This document shows, in pieces, positions 28,114-36,243 of a stretch of 64,000 bases of DNA (position 1 is its first letter; each line of letters starts with the position of its first letter). Location: NCBI GenBank assembly GCA_934168275.1, contig CAKPNA010000001.1:62001-126000 (forward strand), in the 5' to 3' direction. The position numbers were made by a program, and so were the translations under genes. The notes beneath the pieces are model-generated. The model was given only the letters and a program-made list of their open reading frames with translations. It had not been told where the DNA came from and did no database searches. The stretch is from an uncultured Bacilli bacterium (GTDB lineage: Bacteria > Bacillota_I > Bacilli_A > RF39 > UBA660).

Positions 28114-28165
28114 AAAAAACTACGATAAAAAGAGTCTAATTTCTTAAACTCTTCGCATCGTAGTT
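28114..28165 (-). terminator. intrinsic terminator inside leader A (attenuator)
   Basis: AACTACGAT / ATCGTAGTT stem with an inner AGAGT / ACTCT stem, then TTTTTT on the minus strand. It lies between the leader promoter and the giant glycine-rich gene, so transcription must read through it. A matching hairpin is found in leader B. Confidence 0.85.
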
Positions 28166-28255
28166 ATTATTCTTTTTATTTAAACAAACAAGTGTATTAT
28201 TTGCCCCCCCCCCAAGTAAACTTAGAGTTAACACGTCATTATTATTTTTTATCAT
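28136..28255 (-). CDS. leader peptide A with in-frame G10 tract
   Basis: A 39-codon small frame with a good AAAGGAG ribosome site nine bases before the ATG. It begins MIKNNNDVLTLSLLGGG and continues ANNTLVCLNKKNNNY. The three glycines are encoded by the G10 tract at 28213-28204. With ten G the frame runs on into the terminator hairpin and stops at TAG in its loop. The second leader (36067-36126) has the same order and similar residues up to the tract. The regulatory role is inference. Confidence 0.55.
   Translation of the reverse strand: MIKNNNDVLTLSLLGGGANNTLVCLNKKNNNYDAKSLRN
28204..28213 (-). repeat. homopolymeric G10 tract (C10 on plus strand)
   Basis: Ten consecutive G on the coding strand of a very AT-rich leader. 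Such tracts are slippage-prone and drive phase variation in several bacteria. Confidence 0.9.
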
Positions 28256-28409
28256 AAATTATAACTCCTTTCTAGCAAACATTTGTTCTTATAATTAGCC
28301 ACTTACTTAGGAAGCTTTACTGCTCATTTATTCTACTTCAACCATAATTATTACCCCCTTTTTACTTAGAAAATAATGATTCATTTGTTTATTTCTTATC
28401 TTCAACCAA

Positions 28410-28438
28410 ATTATAGCACACTAATATACATTTGTCAT
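28410..28438 (-). promoter_or_regulatory. promoter of leader A
   Basis: ATGACA (28438-28433) and TATAAT (28415-28410), 17-base spacer. The same AATGACA..GCTATAAT arrangement precedes the second giant glycine-rich gene (58492-58520). The leader from here to the gene start is ~310 bases and otherwise non-coding, apart from the small frames described in the findings. Confidence 0.7.
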
Positions 28439-28447
28439 TAATTTTTA

Positions 28448-28807
28448 TTAATTATCTTCTTCAGAATCATCTTGTTTACTTAATTCTTCTTCTTTCTTTG
28501 TTCTTAACTCATTAATATTCTTTTTCAAAATATCCACATCTTTTTCAATTACATCTAATGAATTAAATAGATTTTTTCTATTAACTTCTTGCATATCACT
28601 ATATAGTGCTTCATCATTAGCACCTTTCATAGATTTAGATAATAAATTAATACAATTATTAATATTAAAATCAAGTGCTATCAAAGATTCTTGCATTTTA
28701 ACTAATTCTTTTATTTTCTTTTTATTATCATATATTTGTTCTTCTAAATCATTAATAATTCTTTTCTTATCATATGATAAATTATCCGCCTTTTTATTAT
28801 TATCCAT
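28448..28807 (-). CDS. small coiled-coil protein of the putative type VII secretion cassette
   Basis: 119 residues, strongly charged, almost entirely helical: DLEEQIYDNKKKIKELVKM, then a middle helix (NINNCINLLSKSMKGA), then VIEKDVDILKKNINELRTKK and an acidic tail. There is no signal peptide. It lies ten bases after the hydrolase gene, with AAAGGAG. Small helical partner or chaperone proteins accompany LXG-type substrates in type VII loci, and this gene fits that pattern by size and position; sequence similarity to a named family was not recognised. Confidence 0.6.
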   Translation of the reverse strand: MDNNKKADNLSYDKKRIINDLEEQIYDNKKKIKELVKMQESLIALDFNINNCINLLSKSMKGANDEALYSDMQEVNRKNLFNSLDVIEKDVDILKKNINELRTKKEEELSKQDDSEEDN

Positions 28808-28817
28808 TATAACTCCT

Positions 28818-30476
28818 TTATACCATAGTTATTTCTTTTAAATTACTAAATTTATTTTTAAATTCACTAACACTCAAACTATTAAATACACTTTCATTAA
28901 ATATTACTTTAACACATCCGTCTTTTATTAAGATATTTTCAATATCACTATTTCCATACATTTCTTTTAATTGACGCAATGCACTAGCAACATTTTCATT
29001 ACTACCAAGGTCATAATAATATTCAACTCCGGTAATTGCCTCTCCATCTCTATGTACTATTACACGATATTCATCATTACAATTAAATACTACTTTATCA
29101 CTAGTCGTATGTAATTTATCATAGTCAGGGAAGTTTTCTCTCCAATTAGAAGGATCTTCAGTTCCATCATCTTGAGGTGTATCTGTTGTTGGTTCATCTG
29201 AAGGAACAAGTTCTCTTGGATTACTTGGAGCACTTGGCTGAGGATCACCACTAGAAGGATTACCACCAATAGGTTGATTATATGTTGGTGCTCCACCATT
29301 ATTACCTAAATCAATTACTCCATAATCACCAAGACTTCCGGCATCAGTTCCAATATCCTTTTCTGTTTCTTCCATAAGAGTATTACTTTCTTCACACTTC
29401 TTTAAAAATACACCTAAACTACATAATATATTAGAAGTTGAACTAAAATATTTATTTATAACATCCGGAATAGCAGAAGGTACTTTCGTAGTACTAGAGC
29501 TCCCAAGACTACATACATAACCACTTGCTACAAATGTACTACCTTTTATAACGTTATACATATTACCAATATTTCCTAATAAAACATCAGAATCTGTACT
29601 AACAGTTTCATCTCTTAATTGTAAAGAAGTTAAATAATTTAAATTAGTAAAATATGTATCATCTGTAATCATAGGTAAAGTAGTTACTCCAAAGCGTTTA
29701 GTCATTTTATCTAAAGTATCAATATCGCTTACATTTACTGTTTCCCATAATCCTGTTTGAGAGTTTCTTATTTGATATGTATATTTATTACCTGAAAGAG
29801 TTAATACTCCTTTAGAGAAATCAATAATACCATCATGGAAAAACACCTGTTCAGCTTCCTGATGGCCAACTGCTCTACCCTCTAACATATTTACTACATT
29901 ACATCCATTATTATTAAGTGGATTTAAAATTCTATTATATGTATCACCAAGTGAAGAAGGAGAGCTTGTACTATTAGCATCTTTATAACCATATGCACCT
30001 GTATAAGAATAAAACATTGTTCCGTTTTTCTTATAAGCATCATAATTATACTGATATACTCCATCATTTTGTGGATAAGTCTCTACCAAATAAACAGAAG
30101 CTGAATCACTATTTGGATGCTTTGCTAAATAAGTATCTAGAATACCAAAAGTAGAACGATAACCATTACTAAACCCTGATATTACTAAATTATTTTGTTT
30201 AATACCATTTTCACTTATAAAACTATCATACACATTAACAACGTCATTATAAAAAGATTGAGTATCTCTAGCACTATTATTAGGAATTATAATTATTGAA
30301 TTTGTATTAGCACCATTCTGCAAATAATTTACAGCACCATTACCACCACTAGTTTGACCTCCTCCACCATGCATATATATAGCAACTTGTGTATTAGGAT
30401 TAACATTATCAGGATCAACATTCTTAGGATAATAAATTTGATAATAAGTTCCATTTATATCTTCAGTTCTAAACAT
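28818..30476 (-). CDS. alpha/beta hydrolase with Pro-rich linker and C-terminal domain
   Basis: 552 residues. Residues ~1-230 form an alpha/beta hydrolase of the PHB-depolymerase/esterase kind: oxyanion HGGGGQTSGG (~35), nucleophile elbow GFSNG (~110), candidate catalytic histidine in GHQEAE (~205). A middle helical region follows. Residues ~385-440 are a Pro/Ser/Asp-rich linker (PSSGDPQPSAPSNP). The last ~100 residues are a separate alpha/beta domain (VVFNCNDEYRVIVHRDG). There is no signal peptide. It lies 12 bases behind the LXG-like gene, which suggests export through a type VII system or action with the helical partners. Substrate unknown. Confidence 0.7.
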   Translation of the reverse strand: MFRTEDINGTYYQIYYPKNVDPDNVNPNTQVAIYMHGGGGQTSGGNGAVNYLQNGANTNSIIIIPNNSARDTQSFYNDVVNVYDSFISENGIKQNNLVISGFSNGYRSTFGILDTYLAKHPNSDSASVYLVETYPQNDGVYQYNYDAYKKNGTMFYSYTGAYGYKDANSTSSPSSLGDTYNRILNPLNNNGCNVVNMLEGRAVGHQEAEQVFFHDGIIDFSKGVLTLSGNKYTYQIRNSQTGLWETVNVSDIDTLDKMTKRFGVTTLPMITDDTYFTNLNYLTSLQLRDETVSTDSDVLLGNIGNMYNVIKGSTFVASGYVCSLGSSSTTKVPSAIPDVINKYFSSTSNILCSLGVFLKKCEESNTLMEETEKDIGTDAGSLGDYGVIDLGNNGGAPTYNQPIGGNPSSGDPQPSAPSNPRELVPSDEPTTDTPQDDGTEDPSNWRENFPDYDKLHTTSDKVVFNCNDEYRVIVHRDGEAITGVEYYYDLGSNENVASALRQLKEMYGNSDIENILIKDGCVKVIFNESVFNSLSVSEFKNKFSNLKEITMV

Positions 30477-30488
30477 ATCAAATACCCC

Positions 30489-31058
30489 CTACACACTAGA
30501 ACTAGCACTTACACCATAACTTGTTAAATCAGCTGAAGTAGCATTTTTTAAGCTACCATAAGCAGCCCCATCTGCACCTGCTAATCCTTCTAACTTCTTC
30601 AATTTCTTTTCTAACTCAGGTAATTGTCCCTGATAACTAGCGATTGAAGAATTAATAGTTGCCTTATCAGAATCTGATAAGTCACTATCACTAAGTTGTC
30701 CTTGCAAACTAGTTATCTGATCATTAATATTCTGAATCTTTGTCTTTAAATCATCTAAGTCAGCCGTATCGAGTTCACTATATTCTTCCATATAACTACT
30801 CATACTACTTATTGCTGCACTAATTGCTGACTTCATACTATTAGCTAATGCCTTCCTCTGTTCCATTAATGATTTATAATTAGCCAATTGTCCTTTAATC
30901 GTATTATACGCTTCTCCCGTTAAACTTGTTCCCGGACCAATTGCCCCCATAAAACTATCTAACGCCGCAATAGCCTTTTCAGCATCAGCCACTTCAGCAT
31001 CAAAAACTTGGCTTGCACTTGTTCTCATTGAACTTAAATCGCCTTTAACAACTTTCAT
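30489..31058 (-). CDS. LXG/WXG100-like helical protein
   Basis: 189 residues, all helical, Ser/Ala-rich, no signal peptide. The N-terminal ~110 residues resemble the LXG/WXG100 hairpin: a first helix (SSMRTSASQVFDAEV..LDSF), turn GPGTSLTGEAYNTIKGQL, a second long helix, then YSELDTADLDDLKTKIQNI, which matches the end of LXG domains. A coiled coil and a Gly/Ala/Ser tail follow. There is no toxin domain. It is probably the exported or targeting partner of the hydrolase behind it. No EssC/EccC ATPase is in this window. Confidence 0.65.
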   Translation of the reverse strand: MKVVKGDLSSMRTSASQVFDAEVADAEKAIAALDSFMGAIGPGTSLTGEAYNTIKGQLANYKSLMEQRKALANSMKSAISAAISSMSSYMEEYSELDTADLDDLKTKIQNINDQITSLQGQLSDSDLSDSDKATINSSIASYQGQLPELEKKLKKLEGLAGADGAAYGSLKNATSADLTSYGVSASSSV

Positions 31059-31145
31059 CTTACACCTAACCTTTTCACATTACACTATAATAATTATATC
31101 TCAACTTACTTAACACATAAAGTTAAATTGACATAAAATTTACAA

Positions 31146-33500
31146 CTATTTAGAAATAAACTCTAATAAACTAATAAACATATCAATAAATTTAGGCTCT
31201 AATCTATATTTTTTTAACTTTCTAATCTCTATTCTCTTTTTCTTTATTGATAAATCACTAAATATTATTTTATCTATTCTATCTTTTAAAGTAGTTTCTA
31301 TTTCCAAGTCTTCAAGTATTGAAGATATTTCATCATTAATAACTTGTGAAGTAGATATTTCTATATCCGTACCTTGTACTTTAACTTCTACATTACTAAT
31401 ACTACTAACATCATTAACGCATACTACTAAGTCATTCTTATCTACACTATACTTAACTTCTTTCTTAGTACCATCAACTAATACATCTACGTTATCAGGC
31501 ATCTTAATATTTCTAAATCTAAGATAATAATTTCTTCTAAACTCTTGATAATTGCCTTCTTTCTTTGTAATTTTTACTATATAATCATTAGGCATGTAAT
31601 CATAACTAATCGTTGTCATTAAGTATTCTTTATTAGTTAAATATTTATAAGATACTCCATCATCTTCGTATAAATCATAACTACTAGAAGTTCCTAAAAA
31701 TATTTGTAATTCTAAATTTGTTGGAACATTAACTGTCTTATCTAAAGAAAGTGGTATAATTGCCCCTTCTTTACAAAATACCGGATACTCATCATCACGA
31801 TAAAAACTAACATAATACTTATTACCAATAAACTTCTTACCCGTAATAAAATCATACCAAGTACCATTAGGTACAAAAACTCTTTGTACTACTCTATTCA
31901 TAACCTTATTCTTAAGTTTAGTAATAGGTGCTATTAAGATATTTGATCCAAAGAAATATTCATTACGATATCCCGGTTCATCATAAGCTCTAGGATAACT
32001 ATAATAAAGTGGTATAATCAAAGGTCTACCATACTTATGATACATATAAGCTTCTGTATATATATAAGGAATAAGTCTATTTCTTAAATTAAGATAATAA
32101 TCAATAATATTTTGATCTAAACTATTCCACTTCCAAGGCTCTCTTTTATAATATTTACCACTAGCTGACGCTAACATTAAAATAGGACTAAAAGTACCAA
32201 GCTGAATATATCTTATATATAGTTCCCTATCTTCAATACCACCTTGGAATCCACCAATAGCATGTGCTATCCAAGATACACCCATATTAGCAGCTGATAA
32301 ATTATAAAATGGTATAACGTTTAACACATCCCAGTTTACTTTTGTCTTCCCTGTATATAAAACGGGATATCTATGTGGAGCAATACCCGCATTCCTTGTA
32401 AGAATAACATTACGTACTTCTTTATTTAACATATCATAGTGATAATTATCTAATAACCATAATCCCTTCTTATCATTAGGATTATAATAATCAATATTAA
32501 ATATACTAGGACTACTTTTCATCAAAGGATTAATAATCGTATCAAAATATACCTTTATCTTATCATTATTATAAGGTACAAAAGATATTCTATCATTACT
32601 AATACCTTTCTTCTTTTTCTTACTACTTGTTATAGGAGGTATTAATTCTGCTAACTCCTCATATCTATCATTATCTTTCGTAATAGATATATCTGGATTA
32701 ATAGTTAACCCATATCTAATATTATAATAATCAAAATATTGTCTTATATTATTTTCATTATACTTCTTACCATCTAATCTATAATTATTTAGTGCTTTAT
32801 CCCCTAAAATAAATACTGATAACATTATATTACTTCTAATAAAGTTCTTAATTACTTCATCTACTTGATATATATTATAGTCTTCATCCTTATACCACCA
32901 ATTACCTAAAGCATATCTAGGAATAAGTGTTGGATATCCTGTTAATAAAAAGTAATCTTGTAAACACAATCCTAAATCTTTTCTATACATAAATACATAT
33001 ATATCAGTCTCTTTATTTTCTCTTTCTACATAATTATTACCATCAAATATCAAAGAATTAGAATCATCTATTGATACAAAACCATCTGTTGAATATAATC
33101 CTTTATCTAACTTTAACTTATTATTAAAGTCATCTAATGAATAATTTAATCCCCCAAAATTTCTTGCTTCAACATGACCCGGATACCACTCTTTATCCGT
33201 ACCATTTAAACTTATTTTTAAATTACTAGTAGCCATCATCTTACTAGGAATTATTGGCCTATCCATAACATAAGTAAGTGTAAAATATGAAGTTTTAATC
33301 TGTAATAAATTTTCTGTTGTATCCCTAAAAAAATTAACTTTAGGAAAGTTTCTATTAACTACTAAACTAGTCTTATGATCCTCAAAAATACCATTCTTAT
33401 TATATTCTAATCTAATTAATCTTTCTGATAATACAGTAATTCTATAAGTATTCCCCTTTATAATATTCTTACTATCTGCACTTGCCAACATATCTTCCAT
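31146..33500 (-). CDS. glycoside hydrolase family 31 protein with altered active site
   Basis: 784 residues with family 31 alpha-glucosidase architecture: N-terminal beta-sandwich, (beta/alpha)8 barrel with FNIDYYN, WLLDNYHYDML, HRYPVLYTGKTKVNWDVL, HAIGGFQGGIEDRELYIRYIQLGTFSPIL and REPWKW, and C-terminal beta domains (SYDLYEDDGVSY). In active members the acid/base aspartate lies in SGD; here it is TGK (K385). The HDIGG aspartate is alanine (A414). No signal peptide. It may be a non-catalytic carbohydrate binder or have an altered specificity. An additional ~70-residue helical tail is present. It stands alone between the type VII-like trio and a divergent exporter gene. Confidence 0.85.
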   Translation of the reverse strand: MEDMLASADSKNIIKGNTYRITVLSERLIRLEYNKNGIFEDHKTSLVVNRNFPKVNFFRDTTENLLQIKTSYFTLTYVMDRPIIPSKMMATSNLKISLNGTDKEWYPGHVEARNFGGLNYSLDDFNNKLKLDKGLYSTDGFVSIDDSNSLIFDGNNYVERENKETDIYVFMYRKDLGLCLQDYFLLTGYPTLIPRYALGNWWYKDEDYNIYQVDEVIKNFIRSNIMLSVFILGDKALNNYRLDGKKYNENNIRQYFDYYNIRYGLTINPDISITKDNDRYEELAELIPPITSSKKKKKGISNDRISFVPYNNDKIKVYFDTIINPLMKSSPSIFNIDYYNPNDKKGLWLLDNYHYDMLNKEVRNVILTRNAGIAPHRYPVLYTGKTKVNWDVLNVIPFYNLSAANMGVSWIAHAIGGFQGGIEDRELYIRYIQLGTFSPILMLASASGKYYKREPWKWNSLDQNIIDYYLNLRNRLIPYIYTEAYMYHKYGRPLIIPLYYSYPRAYDEPGYRNEYFFGSNILIAPITKLKNKVMNRVVQRVFVPNGTWYDFITGKKFIGNKYYVSFYRDDEYPVFCKEGAIIPLSLDKTVNVPTNLELQIFLGTSSSYDLYEDDGVSYKYLTNKEYLMTTISYDYMPNDYIVKITKKEGNYQEFRRNYYLRFRNIKMPDNVDVLVDGTKKEVKYSVDKNDLVVCVNDVSSISNVEVKVQGTDIEISTSQVINDEISSILEDLEIETTLKDRIDKIIFSDLSIKKKRIEIRKLKKYRLEPKFIDMFISLLEFISK

Positions 33501-33561
33501 AGTACCAACTCCTATTTATTATAATTGTAGTATAACATATTTATTTATTTTTTAAAATAGA

Positions 33562-33591
33562 TTGACAATTATTTTTTCAGTATATTATAAT
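33562..33591 (+). promoter_or_regulatory. promoter of the small exporter gene
   Basis: TTGACA (33562-33567) and TATAAT (33586-33591), 18-base spacer, 25 bases before the start. AAAGGAGAG is the ribosome site. Confidence 0.85.
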
Positions 33592-33615
33592 TAATACATA
33601 CTAAAGGAGAGAAAT

Positions 33616-34101
33616 ATGACAGAAACATTAGCTAGTACTCTAGCAGAATTATTTAAAGGTGGAGGTAAAGAAGTAGCCATATTTATTATTTCTTTATTAC
33701 CTATTCTAGAACTAAGAGGAGGCTTAATCGCCGCCAGAATACTTGGTGTAGAATTTATAAAAGCATTTATTATATGCTATATTGCTAATATTATACCAGT
33801 ACCATTTATTCTACTATTTATCAATTGGATATTCAACAAAATGAGTAAATGGAAACCTACTAAAAAAATAGTAGATTGGCTTAGTAATAAAACATTAAAA
33901 AAGAAAGAACAAATTGATAAATATGGTTATTTTGGTCTATTCTTATTTGTAGGTATACCACTACCCGGAACAGGTGCTTGGACAGGATCATTACTTGCTA
34001 TCTTACTTAACCTAGATAAAAAGAAATCATTTATAACTATAGCCATAGGTGTCCTAGCTGCAGGTATTATCATGAGTCTATTATCTTATGGAATATTTTA
34101 A
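33616..34101 (+). CDS. putative small multidrug export protein family (membrane)
   Basis: 161 residues with several hydrophobic helices. Family landmarks are LLPILELRGGLIAA (~residues 28-41) and KYGYFGLFLFVGIPLPGTGAWTGSL (conserved block given in part: FVGIPLPGTGAWTGS), as in the 'putative small multi-drug export protein' family of Firmicutes. Transport substrate not known. It is one of few plus-strand genes in the region, with its own promoter and terminator. Confidence 0.85.
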   Translation: MTETLASTLAELFKGGGKEVAIFIISLLPILELRGGLIAARILGVEFIKAFIICYIANIIPVPFILLFINWIFNKMSKWKPTKKIVDWLSNKTLKKKEQIDKYGYFGLFLFVGIPLPGTGAWTGSLLAILLNLDKKKSFITIAIGVLAAGIIMSLLSYGIF

Positions 34102-34137
34102 AACTCAAGAAACTTAAATCTCTTGAGTTTATTTTTT
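34101..34137. terminator. bidirectional terminator
   Basis: AAACTCAAGA / TCTTGAGTTT, 10-bp perfect stem, 10-base loop, T-run on the plus strand and A-run on the other side. It serves the exporter gene and the convergent surface-protein gene. Confidence 0.85.
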
Positions 34138-35962
34138 ACCCGACTACAAATGGATCTGTAGCAGTGCCTGATCCTCCTGTCATCACTATCCCTTGTTTAA
34201 GCGAAACTACAGGACGCCCACCAAGCGAACCCGTAACGTTGAAATAGTCGAAATACCCAGAAGAAGCCAGGCCGAACTCGTAAGCAATCCAGGTGCGGAA
34301 GTCAGACGGAGAAAAGAACCAATTTTTAATTCCATTGTATAGGTAATATGATGTATTTGTCTGCCATATAACCGCTCCAGCATATGCCATTTCTTCGGCA
34401 GTAATCATACCAACTGGATATGTCAACGCTCCATTACCATTATTTGTACTAACTGAAAACTTATCTAATTGTCTTGGGCATACTAAGCTAAGTTTTCTAT
34501 TAGATAATCTTTGAGCACTACTAAAATATAACCATTTATCATAATTACTATAATTATTATTCCAGCCACTTGAATTAAAGTTATAATATGTTCGGTCATT
34601 ACAAAAGCCCGTATCTTCTAATTTTGATGTATAACTTGTCATATTAGCTTTATACCAAGCATCTATTTTAACTTTAGCATTTGATTCTTTAACATTAATA
34701 TTTCCTTCAAACATATCATTTAATAAATCTTTTGGTTTCTTACCATTTGTTAAAGTAAAATAGTACGCGTGTTTATCTTCACTATATATAGCGTGAATAT
34801 AATATACACTTTGACATGTTGTACTTGAACTAAAACAAGTATAATGATATCTATCAGTATAATTACTATATTCAGTACTCCAATTACTTGGATTTGTTAA
34901 TATCTTTGTATCTTTTAAGGTATATTTTCCTGTACTAGTATCATATGTTGCATCATTACCAAATACAATATTTCCACTTAGAGTTGTAATATCCTTACTA
35001 CTAGCAGTATAAGCAGTATTATACATATATCCTACATATGCTGGTGAATTATAGCTTGTATTAAATTGAATATACCCAATAGTAGTTGCTTCTTTAGTAT
35101 TATTGCACTGACCATTAGAAGGTTTACCATCATAGATAAGTTTTACACCACCGGTTTCGGTTGTTCTTACTATTCGCCAACAAAAGTTAGCAAATAAGAC
35201 ATGATTATTATCTACTGCTCCTCGATAGTAATATACTGGTACATTATTTTCTGTATTAGTTGTGGTATATATACCTTTTATCCCATCAGCACTTGATTGT
35301 TTACTAAAATCTATTCTAGTATATTTATTAGCACTACTCTTTATTTTATAGAATAGTGTATTCGTACCATTCCCATCATCATAACCATAATCGATTGGTA
35401 AATTAGGATTATTACTTGATGTTCCTTTCATATTAACTGATATACTTCCACTTAAGTTTTGAGTTTCTGTTTCATCTAACCAAATATATAAGTAATATGT
35501 TTTGGTATAGTTATTACCTGATTTAGTTATATTATCATAATCATTTTTAATTAGCCAAACATCATTGCCAACTGTTTTATTTTTAAAACTGCCACTTGAT
35601 ATAATATCCTCAGTACAACTACTAGCGTTAGTAGTGAGTGTATAACGCATTGATTCTCTTTTTAAACTATCTGATAATGTAGCGATATTCATGCCTATAC
35701 TAAATGATACTTTACCTCCTGAAGTATTAGTGGATGTTGCTGCTATTTTCTTTTTTATAGCATATTCACTAGTACATTTAGCTGGCATGAATGAGGCATT
35801 AGTATTACCACCACCATCAATAGTCATTGTTAAATTACCAGACTTTATTTGAGTAATATTAGTGGCTACTACACTTGTTGTTAAGTAAGCAAATGTTCCT
35901 CCAAGACTTAGAAATATTATTGATATAATAAATAATGTTATATATATTCTTTTACTATTCAT
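34136..35962 (-). CDS. TasA/CalY-like surface protein with hypervariable-looking C-terminus
   Basis: 608 residues. The signal helix is KRIYITLFIISIIFLSLGGT followed by FAYLTTSVVATNITQIKSG, the style of SipW-processed TasA/camelysin precursors. Residues ~40-190 are a TasA-like beta domain. Residues ~205-608 are a secreted domain with many Cys, Tyr and Trp (FCWRIVRTTETGGVKLIYDG), ending GGRPVVSLKQGIVMTGGSGT. The coding sequence for residues ~546-590 is far richer in G+C than the rest and looks like a diversity-generating retroelement target (see 34198-34322). Leader B with a G10 tract lies upstream. Confidence 0.75.
   Translation of the reverse strand: MNSKRIYITLFIISIIFLSLGGTFAYLTTSVVATNITQIKSGNLTMTIDGGGNTNASFMPAKCTSEYAIKKKIAATSTNTSGGKVSFSIGMNIATLSDSLKRESMRYTLTTNASSCTEDIISSGSFKNKTVGNDVWLIKNDYDNITKSGNNYTKTYYLYIWLDETETQNLSGSISVNMKGTSSNNPNLPIDYGYDDGNGTNTLFYKIKSSANKYTRIDFSKQSSADGIKGIYTTTNTENNVPVYYYRGAVDNNHVLFANFCWRIVRTTETGGVKLIYDGKPSNGQCNNTKEATTIGYIQFNTSYNSPAYVGYMYNTAYTASSKDITTLSGNIVFGNDATYDTSTGKYTLKDTKILTNPSNWSTEYSNYTDRYHYTCFSSSTTCQSVYYIHAIYSEDKHAYYFTLTNGKKPKDLLNDMFEGNINVKESNAKVKIDAWYKANMTSYTSKLEDTGFCNDRTYYNFNSSGWNNNYSNYDKWLYFSSAQRLSNRKLSLVCPRQLDKFSVSTNNGNGALTYPVGMITAEEMAYAGAVIWQTNTSYYLYNGIKNWFFSPSDFRTWIAYEFGLASSGYFDYFNVTGSLGGRPVVSLKQGIVMTGGSGTATDPFVVG
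34198..34322 (-). repeat. GC-rich variable-region-like segment (possible DGR target)
   Basis: About 125 bases with a little over half G+C (counted 31/60 and 32/60 in two successive lines), against strongly AT-rich flanks in the same gene. Many codons end in C (TTC, GAC, CGC, ACC, TAC, GGC) where the rest of the gene uses T. The protein reads W-F-F-S-P, then mixed Asp/Phe/Arg/Thr/Tyr/Gly/Asn positions, then GRPVVSL. This is the usual form of a C-terminal C-type-lectin-like target of DGR mutagenesis. No reverse transcriptase or template repeat is in the window. Confidence 0.55.
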
Positions 35963-35987
35963 ACTTATACACCCTTTCTTTACAAAT

Positions 35988-36039
35988 AAAAAACTACGAT
36001 AAAAAGAGTCTAATCTCTTAAACTCTCTTTACCGTAGTT
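35988..36039 (-). terminator. intrinsic terminator inside leader B (attenuator)
   Basis: AACTACG / CGTAGTT stem with inner AGAGT / ACTCT, followed by TTTTTT on the minus strand. It is the same hairpin as in leader A, between promoter and surface-protein start. Confidence 0.85.
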
Positions 36040-36066
36040 ATTATTTCATTTAAACAAACAGTTGTA

Positions 36067-36126
36067 TTATTTAGCCCCCCCCCCTAGTAAACTTGGAGTT
36101 AACTTATTATTAACTTTATTATCCAT
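36067..36126 (-). CDS. leader peptide B ending just behind a G10 tract
   Basis: A 19-codon frame, MDNKVNNKLTPSLLGGGAK, with AAAGGAG ten bases before the ATG. The glycines are encoded by the G10 tract. With ten G it stops at TAA directly after the tract. With nine G it would read on as LNNTTVCLNE.. and stop inside the terminator loop, matching the NNTLVCLN reading of leader A. Confidence 0.55.
   Translation of the reverse strand: MDNKVNNKLTPSLLGGGAK
36075..36084 (-). repeat. homopolymeric G10 tract of leader B
   Basis: Ten G on the coding strand at the same position in the leader as in leader A. Confidence 0.9.
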
Positions 36127-36190
36127 AATTATCAGCTCCTTTCTACTTAGGAAGAAATACTTTGTTTGTTTATTTTCTTACCTTAAATTA

Positions 36191-36219
36191 ATTATAAACC
36201 AAAATAATACTATGTGCAA
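36191..36219 (-). promoter_or_regulatory. promoter of leader B
   Basis: TTGCAC (36219-36214) and TATAAT (36196-36191), 17-base spacer. The transcript start region TAAGAAAATAAACAAA resembles that of leader A. Confidence 0.75.
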
Positions 36220-36243
36220 GATATTTCAATAAAATAATTTTAA

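Noticed and set aside
28204..28213. The C10/G10 run as a sequencing or assembly artefact
   Set aside because: A homopolymer miscount is possible, but two leaders with the same flanking design and tract position make pure artefact unlikely. Exact length should be checked in reads.
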